From: Plicaturopsis crispa FD-325 SS-3
Taxonomy: Eukaryota; Basidiomycota; Agaricomycetes; Amylocorticiales; Amylocorticiaceae
Reading direction: 5' to 3'
Length of the DNA stretch: 64,000 bases
Assembly: GCA_000827205.1 (NCBI GenBank)
Contig: KN832566.1
Coordinates: 762,543 to 826,542 of the forward strand
Both the position numbers and the translations under genes were made by a program. The notes beneath the pieces were generated by a model that saw nothing but the letters and a program-made list of their open reading frames with translations, was not told where the DNA came from and searched no databases. Shown here in pieces: positions 46,221-58,369 of the stretch (positions within the stretch are counted from its first letter, which is position 1; each line of letters opens with the position of its first letter).

Positions 46221-47928
46221 ATGGTCTTCCAGCGGCTCGCGTTACTTGCCGTATCTCTGCGGTACATCACTACGGGAGTGACGGCACAGCAGGGTGCATG
46301 GGCGCAATGTACGTTTAACTTCGTACGGGCACTGACTGGGATGCTACGGCCGCTGAAATCTATGACACGGTAAGGCGGCGGAATTGGCTGGTCGGGCGCT
46401 ACAGCGTGCATCGCCGGGTGAGCTGCGCAGAGGGCTTTTTGCATGGATCCTGATCTGCTTTGCTTTTTAAGGTATACCTGCACATATTTGAATGACTGTA
46501 CGTCACTTGCCAGCGCTGCTTGACGGGGTAATTCTGACTCCGAACCGATACAGATTATAGCCAATGCCTCGCTGGCACTGCGACCTCAGCATCTGCGACC
46601 TCCTCAGGCGCTGCGACCTCCTCAGCACCTGCGTCCACGCCCACCTCGGACGCCTCGGCGAATTACTGGTTTAGCTTGTAAGTCGTAATTCTCCTGGTAG
46701 GGTAAATAAGAGATACTTATCAAAGGACGTATACACCAGCGGCGATTCATACACCCAAACCGGCTTCGTCGACACCGACACACTCCCCGCACCAGGGAAC
46801 CCTCTCGGGAACCCCCCATACCCGGTATCCTCCCCTCCCTCCCCCCTCCCCCCCTCCCTATCCACTCCCTCACTCACAACCCACGCGTTTCATGCAGGGC
46901 TACACCGCCGTCGGCGGAACGAACTGGATCGACGTCGACACGGTAGTATACAACACCTCCCTCGTGCTGACGTACAACTACGCGTACGGCGGCGCGACCA
47001 TCGACGCGAGCCTCGTCGCGCCGTACGAGCCCACGGTGCTCTCGCTCACGGACCAGGTGGGCGAGTTCCTGGATACGGCTGCGAGCACGCCGTGGACGAG
47101 CGGGAATGCGCTGTTTTCGATTTGGATTGGGATTAATGATATTGGGAATAGGTGAGGAAGTTTGGATTTGTGGTGGTGGTGGTGAGTCGAGACTTACTTA
47201 GGAGGACTGGGTGCGGGGTAGTTACTACGAGAGCGGCGACCGCTCGGCTTTCTCGGATACCCTGCTCAGCGCCGAGTTCGCGCTTGTGCAGAAGCTCTAC
47301 GACGCTGGGGCTAGGAATTTCTTGTGGCTGAACGTCCCGCCCGTCGACCGCTCTCCCCTGGTACGTCAACCGTGCACATGTATTCAAGGTTGCCAAAAAG
47401 AATTCTCATGGCCTGAACAGACGCTAGCCCAAGGCGCCTCCGCGGCAGCCTTGGAAAAAACCGTCCTTGACGGGTTCAATACGAAACTGGCCGCGGCCAT
47501 CGATTCTTTCGCAGCGAATAACACGGGTGTAAATACTTCAATCTCGCTTTTGCCGTACTATGTCATTAACTTCACCCTGTCAATACGCAGGTAAAGACGT
47601 GGCTGTACGACTCGAACGCCGAGTTCACGACGATCCTCGATTCCCCTACCACGTACGGGTTCGCCGACGCCACAAGCTACGGAGGCACCGACGATTTCTG
47701 GGCGTAAGTCACTCACTCTTCCCTGCGTGCCGCTCACTTGAATCCGCTGACTGAGTTCTGCTGTTTGTCGTTTGGATAGGAATAACCTTCACCCTGCGAG
47801 TAAGCAACTCTCGTTCGCTCCGTAATTTATCGTTTGCTGAATCATACCCGGGCCCTTTTTTCCTAGGTGCTGTACACACGATTATCGGCGAACAGATCGG
47901 TGCGCTGCTCGGGGATACTGTGTGGTAG
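46221..47928 (+). CDS. Secreted CBM1-CE16 acetyl esterase, copy B
   Basis: Paralogue of the minus-strand gene at 41390, with the same layout. Start ATG at 46221; signal peptide MVFQRLALLAVSLRYITTGV. CBM1 is built from exon 1, a 43-nt exon (46375-46417), a 26-nt exon (46472-46497) and exon 4 (from 46554): QGAWAQCGGIGWSGATAC, GYTCTYLNDYYSQC. A Thr/Ser/Ala linker follows, then GDSYTQTGFVDTDTL, NYAYGGATIDASL, SIWIGINDIGN, FLWLNVPPVDRSPL and DDFWANNLHP, ending GEQIGALLGDTVW with TAG at 47926. The coding part is more GC-rich than copy A, and one intron (about 46817-46895) is almost pure C/T. Looks intact. Confidence 0.87.
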
Positions 47929-48560
47929 TTGGGGATGCAGATGTGCCGTCCTTGGGCGAAAAGTTTGGTTACGGTACACTGCCGATCGTATTGAAGTACG
48001 ATTCGTGTGTCGATTGCACGCGCGGTACATGTGGACGTACACAAAGAGCTCTAGAGGAATGTATTGCTGTTTAAATTCCCAACTGAGTCGGACGACAAGT
48101 GTAAAGGGTGTGCGCACGAGTGTCGACCGCTGCAGTACTAGTGCTTGATCACAGAGGCAGTATCGAACTTCAGCACTTCAGCAAGTCGAGGGGGAGGGAT
48201 TCGAAGAACTTTCGACCTCTTCGCAAAACTCAAAAACCTGCCGGAAACATTAAATCTATATGCTATTATGATCATGAGTGGTAAATCGGTGAGTGGTAAA
48301 TCGGTGAGGGGAGAGTGGTGCGTGCGGGGGGCTATGTAAATAAGTAAGAAGGTGGATGTAGAGTACAGATGCATGATGCATAGCGGTGTATATGAGAGCG
48401 GTGTAAGTATATGATATTGGAACGATGCAAACGAGGAGGGGGGGGGGAGGATGCGACAACGAGGAGGGAGGAGAGCTTTTGACGACGACGGGGAATAGAT
48501 AGCCCAATAACCCAATGACGAGAGGAACTTCACGAATCGGACCCATTTCCCTTCCACCCC
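47929..48560. other. Intergenic, convergent 3' ends
   Basis: No gene. Contains a 15-bp direct duplication (GAGTGGTAAATCGGT at about 48276-48305) and a G-run near 48437-48447. Confidence 0.5.
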
Positions 48561-49659
48561 CTACCGTTCCCCCCACCTCAAAACCCCCTCATAAATCGAA
48601 TACATCACAGCCGCATTCGGCACCACGCGCATCAAGTGCGCGCTCAGCCCGCCATACAGCGCGCGCGCGCCCTCCTCCGCGAGCACCCTCCTAAGGGTCT
48701 GCGTGAGCCCGGTGTAGCGCGGGGCGCTGGGGGAGGTGGGGGTGGGTTGGCGGAGGCGGGTGCGGAGAACCTGGGGGGGGGGGGGGTTATGAGTTGGGTT
48801 GGGTTGGGTGAGGGAGAGGGGGAGGGGAAGGGGGGAAAAGGGGAGGGGAAGAGAGGAAACGCACCTCGTGTGGATACGTGATCAGACTGGCGACGCACTT
48901 CGCGGTGCCCGCCGAGCCGAGCATGCCGAGCCACTCCGCCGCGCCGCCCCTGCCCTCCGTGTTCCTCGTGAGCCTCTTCAGCCGCTCGTACAGCACCCAC
49001 TGGATCGTGCCCTCCGTGACGCCGAGGTACGACGCGCTCAGGCCCTTGTAAAACCCGCGCACGCCCTCCTCCCTAAATATCCTCTTTATCATCGCCGCGC
49101 TCCCCCCAATCCCCCTCCCGGCTGAAGCGGTCTCGAGCTGCAGCCTTGTCTTGACGACCCATATCGGATTCGTCGCCGTGCCGGTGACGACGCCCGCGCC
49201 CGCCGCCGCGCCGAGGTGCACCCAGCTGTTCTCCTCGCCTTCGTTAAAGTGCCGCGCCAGCACGTGCTTGCCGTTCCCGTACGTGAAGAAGTTGATAGAG
49301 CGCGCGGGGACGACGCCGACGAGGGTCGGGCCGAGGCCCTTGAAGAGCGCGCGCGGGGACTCGCGCGTGTAGATGTCGCGCAGGATGTGTGCGGTCTCGA
49401 CAAAGTTCCAGAGTAGGCGTCCGGCGGGGCCGCCGCGTGCTAGGGTGGCGGTACTGGTGGCGGAGCCTTGGAGCTGGACTGAAGCAGAGGGCTGGTGGTG
49501 TTGGGAGAAGAGGGAGGACTGGAGGCGGGTTTTGACGACGTCGAAGGGCGAGGTGACGATCGCACCGCACATCCCGCCCAGTCCGCCGGCCACGAAATGG
49601 CGAGCAGACTTTGCGGGGAGGAAAGAGGTGCTGGCTTCGGGCGCTGGATGGTCGCTCAT
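48561..49659 (-). CDS. RIM2: Mitochondrial pyrimidine nucleotide carrier (RIM2/SLC25A33-36)
   Basis: Imports pyrimidine nucleotides into the mitochondrial matrix for mtDNA and RNA synthesis. Two exons. Start ATG at 49659: MSDHPAPEASTSFLPAKSAR, then repeat 1 (VAGGLGGMCGAIVTSPFDVV, KTRLQSSLF, RALFKGLGPTLVGVVPARSI), repeat 2 (GAGVVTGTATNPIWVVKTRL, REEGVRGFYKGLSASYLG, EGTIQWVLYERLK) and repeat 3 (SLITYPHE joined to VLRTRLRQP, ARALYGGLSAHLMRVVPNAA, VMYSIYEGVLR). The GMCGAIVTSPFD and NPIWVVKTR signatures set RIM2 apart from other carriers. The single intron ends in a 14-C run immediately before the acceptor AG. Intact. Confidence 0.9.
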
Positions 49660-50072
49660 CGTCGTCTGTCGTTGGAATTACACAGAGTCGCTCGATCGGG
49701 TGACGCGCAACGCCAAAAAAATGTCGGCGCGTCACGTGGGGTGGCCTCAATAACTTCATTAACCAGGCGACTTCTCCTTGACGCTACCTGACGCTACCCA
49801 TAACACTGTTATATCAGAAACTCATCCTCTATACACTCGTACTGCTATATATGCTTTGAAGAGACAGGCTCCAAGGAAATCGAATATCTGCAGCCGCAGG
49901 CCAGCGAGGCTGCCAGCGTCAAGCCTTCAAGGACACACCACACAAACGCCGCGGAACTTGAATCATGGCATCTTAGGAGCCATTGCCTTTTCCAGGTGAT
50001 CCTCCGTCGACTCTAAGTTTTCTGCAGCTCGCAGACATTTCGATTTTCTTGTAGCGTTGATAACACGCAAAA
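49660..50072. other. Divergent promoter region
   Basis: Between RIM2 and MAK11, head to head. No gene or clear TATA box. Confidence 0.5.
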
Positions 50073-51851
50073 ATGGCCCCCAAGCTATCCAAAACCACAA
50101 AAGCGAGCGAGCGGCCTGTAAAACGAGCCCGCGTCGACGCGCAACCCCAAAAGTCCAAGGGCCCGCCGATACTACACAAGAAACCGGCCGCGGTGTCGAA
50201 GGGAAAGGCGAAAGCGAAAGAAACGCGAGCTTCCGACGACGATTACCGCTCGCCCCTGCCGTCGACGTTCAAAATCATAGCAGGGTCGTACGAGAAACTA
50301 TTATACGGGCTCGAAGGGTCCGTCTCCCTCTCCGCCTCCTCCGACTCCGCCTCCTCCAACTCCGCCGAAGACTCTGGTGGATACAACGACGGCTCTGGCG
50401 GTGGATACAAATTCCACCTAAAACCGATATTCATCTTCCCCGCGCACGTATCCTGCATCAAGGCCGTCGCGGCGTCGCCCAACGGCGGGAAGTGGCTCGC
50501 GACGGGGAGCGCGGATGAGATCGTGAAGGTGTGGGATTTACGCAGGCGGAAGGAGATTGGCGGGCTTATGCATCATGAAGGTCCGTTCCCCCTCCCCCTC
50601 CTTTCCTCCCCCTCCCCCTCCTCTTACACTTACACTCACCAACTAACTCAATTCCCGCGTGGGGTTGTAGGATCCATAACCCACCTAACATTCCCCACGC
50701 GCTCCCACCTCCTCTCCGCCTCCGAAGACGGCACCCTCGCGCTCTTCCGCGCGCGCGACTGGGCCGTGCTCCGTTCGCTGCGCGGGCACACGGGCCGCGT
50801 GAACGCGCTCGCGGTGCACCCGAGCGGGAAGGTCGCGCTGAGTGTGGGGAGGGATCGGACGCTGAGGATGTGGGATTTGATGCGCGGGAAGGGGTCGGCG
50901 AGCGTTAAGTTGGGGAAAGGTGCGTACTTGATTGATTGGTGGTGGGGAGGGGATATAAGGCTGATGTGGTGGTGAGGAAAGAGGGGGAATTGGTGAGGTT
51001 CTCGACGGATGGGAGTTTGTTCGTGGTGCAGGCGCAGTCGACGATGGATCTTTACACAACCGTTCGTCTTTCTTTTTCCGTTATCATCTTTCCCCGTTAA
51101 CCATATACTTTGCACAGGAAATGCTCCTCCTCCACACAATCCACCACCCCTCCCGCCTGCACGACGTCAAATTCGTCTCGCGCGTCGACGGGTCGGGCGA
51201 GCTCCTCCTCGCCGGCGCGGAGGATAGGAAGCTGGCTGTGTATGATATACCGGCTGACAGAGAGAGGGTGCCGAGTGTGGTGGCGGAGATGGTGGGGCAT
51301 GGGAATCGGTGCGTGCCATCTTTATCTCATCGTCCCCATCGTCTATACCCTCACCGTCCACATCATCCTAACTCTAACTCGCGTACACCCACAGAGTAAA
51401 AGCAATCGACACGCTGCGCATCGCCCTCCCCTCGACGACGCGGCCAAGCACGACGGTCGTGTGCACGATCTCGTCCGACGGGAAGGTGCGTGTGTATGAC
51501 CTTGCGTCCGTGCCACCCGTGGGCGAGAGTGGCAATGTGAGGACGCAGATCTCGCCTGTGACGCAGATCTCGCCCGTGGCAGAGTACGACTCGAAGGGCA
51601 CGCGGCTCACGTGTGTCGCGCTCGCGGAGGGCGATACTACGGCAGATGGTGATGGTGATGGTGCGGCGGGTGAGAAGCGGAAACGCGAACGCGATGAGGG
51701 GGAGGAGGGGGATGGTGGTGAGGAGGATGGGGAGGATGGGTGGGGGTCTCCTGAGGAGGAGGACGGAGATGAAGAGGAGGAGGAGGATGAGGAAGAGGAA
51801 GAGGACGAGGACGAGCAAGAGGTGGAGGAAGAGCAGGAGAGCGACGCATGA
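50073..51851 (+). CDS. MAK11: 60S ribosome-assembly WD40 protein MAK11/PAK1IP1
   Basis: Nucleolar WD40 factor needed for 60S subunit assembly in yeast. Start ATG at 50073, Lys-rich head (MAPKLSKTTKASERPVKRAR), then STFKIIAGSYEKLLYGLEG, the typical MAK11 opening, and WD repeats: AHVSCIKAVAASPNGGKWLA, TGSADEIVKVWDLRRRKEIG, LLSASEDGTLALFRARDW, GHTGRVNALAVHPSGKVALS, VGRDRTLRMWDLMRGKG, FSTDGSLFVVQAQ, LLAGAEDRKLAVYDI and TTVVCTISSDGKVRVYDLAS. Four introns. The C terminus is a long run of Asp/Glu with a KRKRERDE patch, common in nucleolar proteins. Stop TGA at 51849. It converges on GPATCH1 with 142 bp between. Confidence 0.88.
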
Positions 51852-51993
51852 TGCATGATGGGGCGCATTTGTTCTTAGATCTATGGCAAAAATGTAACGC
51901 TGCGCACGGTGGCATGCCAAAGAATGCACTCAGATTGCTATGAAGTACAAATTATGCGGTGGTTAAGTACAAGGTGTTTAGATATAATGCTGA

Positions 51994-54900
51994 TCACATG
52001 AAGTCTATAGCTCGTTTCCGCCCCTTCGTCGGTGGGCCTGAATCCATCGCAGGATCTCCATGTAAATGCAGCGGAGGGGCGGATATGTTCTTGACTACTT
52101 CCGGAGGTGGTTTCTCCACCCACATCCCGTCGTCGTCGTCCCCGCCGTCCTTTTCCTTCCGCATTTTCTTCTTGGGCCTCTCCCTATCCTTATCCTTGCT
52201 CCGCACCGGCTCTTCTCCCTGGTCCTCGTCCATCTCGAACGACACTAGCACTTTGCCCTTCTTCTTCTTGTCCTTCTTCTCTTTCTTGTCTTTGTCTTTC
52301 TTCGTCGACCTGTCCCCGCGCGGGACGAATGTCGGCTTGAACGTCGCGAGGTCGACCTTCTCGTCTGCGGCAGGGACAGGAGCCACCGGAAGGATATTGG
52401 AGGAACTCGGCTGAGTCTCCACACTCGTCGACGGTCCGGGGGCAGCGGATGCCTGTGGCGGAACGGTGACCGCATCAGTCCTGACCTCAGCAGCGTCGTC
52501 CTCATCTGCGCTATCCTCATCATCGCTCGCGAAAATCGCCTTGAAGATGTCCATAGCCGGGCGCTCATACGTGAGCGTATCCCGCCCCTGCTCCTCGTCC
52601 TCGCCCAAGCCGACATTATCCAAATCACGCCGCCCATGGCCCTTCTTACCAGGCGCCGCACGGAACGACGCGTCCGCCGCGATCGGGGGCTCCGGCACCG
52701 ACGGCGGCTCCCACCCAGACGTGCTCGCCGGGGCAGCAGGCTCCGCCATAGGCTCCGGGTGCGGGTCCTTCACCCCAAAACGCTTGCACAGCAGCTTATT
52801 CGGCTGCCACGTCCTCACCTCCCTCGTCATCGGGCCGTACATGCCCATCCGCGCGGCATGCGCCTTCGGGCTCTCCTCCGCCTTAAACCTCTCGAGCTCG
52901 CTCGCAGCGTGCGCTTCCTCCGCCTTGGCGTCCGCCGCTGAGGGCGTGTGCAGGCCCTCGATGATTTTAGGGCCGTTGTCGATGATGGCCGCGCTGGTGA
53001 AGCGGCCGGCCATGGCGCCGGACATTGGCTTGAACAGAAGCGCCGCCTTCGCGTAGTCGGAAAGCTCGCGGTTTAGTTCGTCGACGGTCTGGCCCGGGAG
53101 CGGTGGGAGCGGTGGTGCGGTGTCGTCTGGATCGCTGGGCGTCGCTTGTGAGTGCAGGTAGGCGGTGTAACGCGCCTGCTTCGCGGGGTCAGTCGTAAAT
53201 GGTTGAAAGCCACGCAATGCGGCCTGGGCAATGTGTGATTCTGTGCGTGGAACGGTAGGAGCAGCTTCAGGGGGTGGTGGAGGTTTGCCCGGAGCGGAGC
53301 CAGGGATGATGTTCTTGAGCCGCTCGCGATCTTTTTGCGACATGTACTCGAAGACAGACCGCGGTGCCGCCGGAAGGGGGATTTCGCCCAGGATGGTGCC
53401 ACGCTGTAAAGCGATGCACGTCAGTCGCTTTTAGATGGGCCCCGAGAAATAGGATGTGCTCACCTCGTCTGCTGATTTGCCTGCCTTCCATGCAGCGTGC
53501 CCCTGTGGCTCTTGTGCGGCTTTTCGTGCGACGTTTTCCTTGTCTTTCGCCCACACGCGCTGAGGATCTGGTTTCCAGCCTTTGGGAACGTCGGGGAGGG
53601 GGAACCTATGGTACAAGTTAGCGCTTCCGCATTTTATCGGAACCAAAGACGGCAGACCATCTATCCTCCGCGACAGGTTTTTCAGACAGAATGAATCCCG
53701 ATAGAACGGGACGTCCGTCATGAAATGTTTGGGATGCTGACGTTGACCTCTTGGAACAACTGTGTCAGATGTATAGATTGCGGCGACGAGAGGGGGTTAC
53801 TCACTGGTTGTTGCTGAACTTGCGCTCCTCGCCCAATGACTATACGCTCGTCATCGTCCCGGTCCGCCGCATCGTAGGCCATGCGGTTACGTGACACCGC
53901 GCCACCATCGTAGATATCTACATCGTCGTCGTCGGCATCATTGAGTGCTCCGAGACCGAATCCCGCTATGGAAAGTGTCAGATAAAGGGGGAGCAAGGCA
54001 CAAGTGGGAGATTTACCTGCTAACCGAGGTCCCGCTGGACCTTTCGTACCGACGCTCTCGTGCAAGCCCATACCGGGCCGATATCCCAAGCCATGAGAAT
54101 TGTCTTTACGGTCGACTAGCAAGACCGCGGTGTCGCGCGGTGCATAGGTGTGCTTATTCGCCTCCTCGTCGTCCTCCGGGGCAAGGTCTAGTGCATTCCC
54201 TGTAGATGCCTGTAGATCTTGCTTGCGCCGCTGCCGCCAGGTCATGCGAGGCCCTATACCCTGCCCGAGACGCCAGCCCATTTTCTTGAGGATGCGCGCG
54301 CCGACCGAGTCTTTGGGGGCGGGAAGCATGGACGATTCGAGGGCAACAGCTACAGAGCTATGCAATGTCAGTCGATGGCATGAGCGGTTGTAGGTATCTC
54401 GAGATAACGCACTCTTGCTCGGGGTCGTCTCCTCCGCGTCTCCGGACTTCAGCTTGCGTACCACCGAGTATGTCCATTTCCTCTGTCTCGTCGACCAATT
54501 TCTGGCTGTCCTTCAAGTCCGCCAGATCTTCCTCGTCCATGAAATCCTCCGGTCGTGCCGCCTTTTGCTTTCCCCGCTGCGACCGCGAGGACACGAATTC
54601 GGTGGGGGTCCATCCTTATCTACATGTCAATAGACGTGGGGGACGCAGAGGAATAACGCGGCACACCTTCTTTAGACCCGACGGTGTTGAAATGCCCCGC
54701 TGAGAAACCACCTGTGAAGGCCCCATGTAACCTCCTACGACCCTTCTCGTCGCGAACCTATTGAGAGGCTGCTAAGTCTCAGCGCGACAATGTATAAATC
54801 CCATCAGATATACCTCCTGTTTCCACAGCGGCACGAATTCGCCTGTGTCTTTGGACTTCTCCAACGGCGGCAGCGGCGTGCCAATCTAGTAATGTTCAGC

Positions 54901-55017
54901 AAGTGCATGCACACTGGCAAACAGATTTGGGCGCACCAGACAGAATGATTCATTGGCCTTTGCGCTGTGCGTATCCACGCCGATGTCGCCAAGTTTCCGC
55001 TTCAGCCTGGAGCTCAT
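51994..55017 (-). CDS. GPATCH1: G-patch domain protein 1 (GPATCH1/Evi1-like splicing factor)
   Basis: Spliceosome-associated G-patch protein that activates a DEAH helicase. Start ATG at 55017 ([20 protein letters not shown]), then [60 protein letters not shown] (the DUF1604 N-terminal block), [20 protein letters not shown], and the G-patch [20 protein letters not shown] with later [12 protein letters not shown]. Downstream are [56 protein letters not shown], a SURP-like [15 protein letters not shown] stretch and [21 protein letters not shown] Lys-rich basic tail ends RKRAIDFM. Seven or eight exons, no breaks. Confidence 0.9.
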
Positions 55018-55363
55018 ATTCGCATGAAGGTGGACGCTGCTTGAAAGTCGCGCGAGACCAGTTACGTAGTAAGAGAACTGCCTATGTTATCGCGTCCCAG
55101 TGCTTGGAGAATCGTTGCAGATATTCCGGGTACCTTTGGGTAGTCCTCCGATGGTTTGGGAGCCCCTTGAGCGAGGGTACTTGAGTAACGGTTCTGGTGT
55201 AAGTAAGTAGATTCGACGTTGCGGCGGCAGGACAATTTCGCAGGGAGCAGGCGGAGATCGCTGAGTTGCGGAGATTGAAGGAGTTCGGGTTTCCCCGTGC
55301 TCCTCTTAGTCGCGCGACGCGCACTCAGACTTTGCTCAGACTGCATAAATTCACTGTAAAGTC
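55018..55363. other. Divergent promoter region
   Basis: Between GPATCH1 and the epimerase gene, head to head. No gene seen. Confidence 0.5.
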
Positions 55364-56396
55364 ATGCCCGTTACTATCGAGGCTGATCGTATTTTACTGC
55401 ACCATGGAAAGGTATGCAAACTAGGTGAATTCTCTAGCAAGGGCTTACCGTTGTCCACGTAGGGTGCATCCGCCGAGATCCTTGTGTACGGCGCGACGGT
55501 CATCTCCTGGAAGTCGGGCTCGGTAGCGCGCCCAAAGCCCGTCGAGAGGCTCTTTGTATCTTCTACAGCCATATTGGACGGCTCTTACCCTGTTCGCGGA
55601 GGGATACCAATCATATTTCCCTGCTTCGCTGCACCCACTCATCCCGAACACTCCAAGATAACCCAGCACGGTTTCGCGCGGACCGAGCCGTGGAAATGGG
55701 ACAGCATTGTGACGGATACCGATGCCTGTGTCTCCGTTAGACTAAGTATCTAATCTCGGCTATGCTGCTGAACCTCGGCTATGCTTAAGAGTGTGTTGGG
55801 CAGCTCTAGAACCAACTCCGAGCATTTTGGCCATGTTCGACAAGCCGTTCCATCTCGCCTACGTCGTTACTCTTGCGGAACATCAGCTGAGCACCGATCT
55901 ACACGTGAAAAACACGTCGACAGACAGGCCCCTCGAATTTCAAGCTCTGTTCCATTCATACATCCGTGCACCATCGCAAGACGTCCTCATCACTCCCCTC
56001 CAAGGCACGCGTTTCTACGATAGAACAGAGGCTTCAGAGGAGGCGAGGAACACGCCACACATGGAGACTAGGGCGGCCGTTGACGTCAAGAAATTTACGG
56101 GTCGTGTCTACGAGGATCCGCCGTTGAACTATCAGGTTACATGGCCTGGGGGACGCGTCGACGTGAAAGCGGTCGGTCTTCCTAATCTCGTCGTCTGGAA
56201 TCCGGGACGTGAATTAGCCGACTTGGAGACTGGCGGGTGGTACGTTGCATATTTTGGAAGAGCAATTCGTATTGCACGTACTAATTTATACAGGGAGAAA
56301 TTCGTCTGCGTCGAGCCCGGATTCGTTCGAGGCTTTGCCAATCTCGACGCCGGGAAGACCTGGATTGGACAACAGGTAATATCTGTCATCGAGTAA
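55364..56396 (+). CDS. Glucose-6-phosphate 1-epimerase (YMR099C type)
   Basis: Interconverts alpha- and beta-glucose 6-phosphate (galactose-mutarotase superfamily). Start ATG at 55364 (MPVTIEADRILLHHGK), intron, ASAEILVYGATVISWKSG, LDGSYPVRGGIPIIFPCF, KITQHGFARTEPWKW (catalytic-site His region), intron, KPFHLAYVVTLAEHQLSTDL, FQALFHSYIRAP, RTRAAVDV-type loop, VWNPGRELADLE, and after a last intron KFVCVEPGFVRGFANLDAGK (catalytic Glu in CVEPG) with TWIGQQVISVI at the end. Four exons; length near 300 residues as in the family. Intact. Confidence 0.88.
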
Positions 56397-57600
56397 GGCG
56401 ACAAGCAACTGGCGAGGCTGCCATTGCAGGTGTAGTACGAATCCACGACACTTGTGCATGCTAATGATATCAAGGATATAGGCAAATGACCGTGGAGCGT
56501 AGAATTTGCGGACTGTCGAGGGACCACAGTGTCTTCAAACTTGAAAGTCTTCGGCGTCTGCACCACTGCCACGACGACTACTCGCATGCTGAGCAGCGCC
56601 AATATGCAACGCGCATGATGCATGCAGGACATACAAATGACGCCTGTATAGCCTGATTATCTGCCGCTCTGACTTTGGCGCGCACTGAAACGACAAGGCA
56701 GGCGCCCTTAGCTGCGGGACAACAAAATCAGCCAAGTTCGATCTACACTTCCTACGACTCCTAGCAATCTAGTGCTCATGGATCTATCCACCGTGCTTTT
56801 GTGCCAATGCTCGATTCGGAGTCTGCGCGTCTGAGCGGTTCCTTCGGACAAGATCACGTTTCAAGGGACAGCCTCTCAGCGTTGCTCCGCCCTGGCCCCT
56901 GGCCACTGTCGATCAACATAAGTACCTCTGCCGCATCCAGAGTCGACAATGCGATGGACCGGCCCCCACGGTCTTTCTTCTTGTTGATGCCCACGACACC
57001 TAACCGATGGCCTAACCCGTTAATATGTTCCGTTCAGCATGGATTAGACATGAGATCGACCTATCTCGCGCCCCCGCTTTTACGACTTTAAACATCCCAC
57101 CATCTATATTGTGTACACCGATGAAGCTTTACATTCCCGGAGGGATGAGGTATCCGTGCCAGGAACGGCGTATCAGGAGGTGACGGAAATCTTCTTGCTC
57201 TTCTTTCCGAGCTCCTTGTAAAGTTGTACATATTGATGTAACACAAGAACCACAGGAAACAAGCATGTGTGCAATGCCACCGCGCCTCCTGTGCTCCTTC
57301 AAGTTCGACCGCGTTGGCGAAGCGTTTTCCTCGCACCAGCGAGTGAAGATATGGTAGATGCACAGGATGTACACTGCGGTCAACGTTGAGTGCATAGCAT
57401 CTTCGTATCAGAATTGTGGCAGAATGCTCACTCATTCTCAAGTTCGAGTGAGGTAGCCACAACCGAATTGCTCCGGTTAGCGCACTTGCTGGCAGCTGCA
57501 CTCGGAATTTGACTGGATGCGAAGTGAACCGATCTGGGCGCTCTGAAATCAAATTGCGATGTTGATATCCTGCATACTCGACACTGCGAGGACATCGAGT

Positions 57601-57636
57601 TTGCTGGGAGAGCATCCTCCAGAGCATGCTCTGGAG
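57601..57636 (+). repeat. Inverted-repeat copy with 20-bp palindrome, left
   Basis: TTGCTGGGAGAGCATCCTCC and onward includes the perfect palindrome CTCCAGAGCATGCTCTGGAG at 57617-57636. About 34 bp recur in reverse orientation at 58334-58369. Confidence 0.75.
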
Positions 57637-58330
57637 CATGCTTCGAATGATCGGCACCGAGATCCATGCTCTCGGCAATGTTGCCAACGATCGGGATCCC
57701 GCCGTTGACGTAAATCACGTCTTCCGCGTCGTCGCCGACGCGCTCGTCGCGTGGACCAAGTATTCTGGGTCTTGCGCAGACGTTGCGCTCTGCGGCCCTT
57801 TTGGCAGTGAATGTCACCCTTTGTATTTAAGTCCTAAACTGCGGCAATGTTGTGATGCACCCCCCGAGGTTGATTCTATTGAGTTGCAGATGACTTATTC
57901 ACTCAAAAAGACGTGTTACTTTTATGAAAGAGCTCAAATTACAATAGCTGCTAGAGAGTTTGATAAGGCATGCCCATGAGCCGTGCTGAGCGCTAAGGGA
58001 GGCGGGCAGCGCGTATTGCGCGCGCGAGTCTCGAGGACGGCGATTCGGCTTACGTAATTTGTTCCAAACTAATTCGCGGCACCGGCATCCACGACAAGGC
58101 ACTCTTTTTGCTCGCAGACTCAAGCAGTCAGGCCTCAGGTTATTTCCTTAATATAGAGTAATATTTCAAGGGTGCTACCACCCGACGAGCGAGGCAGGGG
58201 ACGACGGGCAGCGCCGGTGGCACCGGCGTTGAGTAGCAGAAGGAAGCGCGCCATGCGGCACGGAACTGATGCCGAGATCTCGGCTACCGCGAAACTACCG
58301 AAGATAGCCATCAGAGGCCGGAATACGCCG

Positions 58331-58369
58331 ATCCTCCAGAGCATGCTCTGGAGGATGCTCTCCCAGCGG
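58331..58369 (-). repeat. Inverted-repeat copy with 26-bp palindrome, right
   Basis: Positions 58331-58356 form a perfect 26-bp palindrome centred on GCATGC. Read on the minus strand, the segment starts GCTGGGAGAGCATCCTCCAG, the same as the plus strand at 57603. Confidence 0.75.

Noticed and set aside
46070-46318. Frame with a repeating RETTFRP heptapeptide
   Set aside because: It is just the 21-bp tandem repeat read in frame. It lies between a TATA box and a better-supported start codon and runs on into the CE16 signal-peptide exon in another frame.
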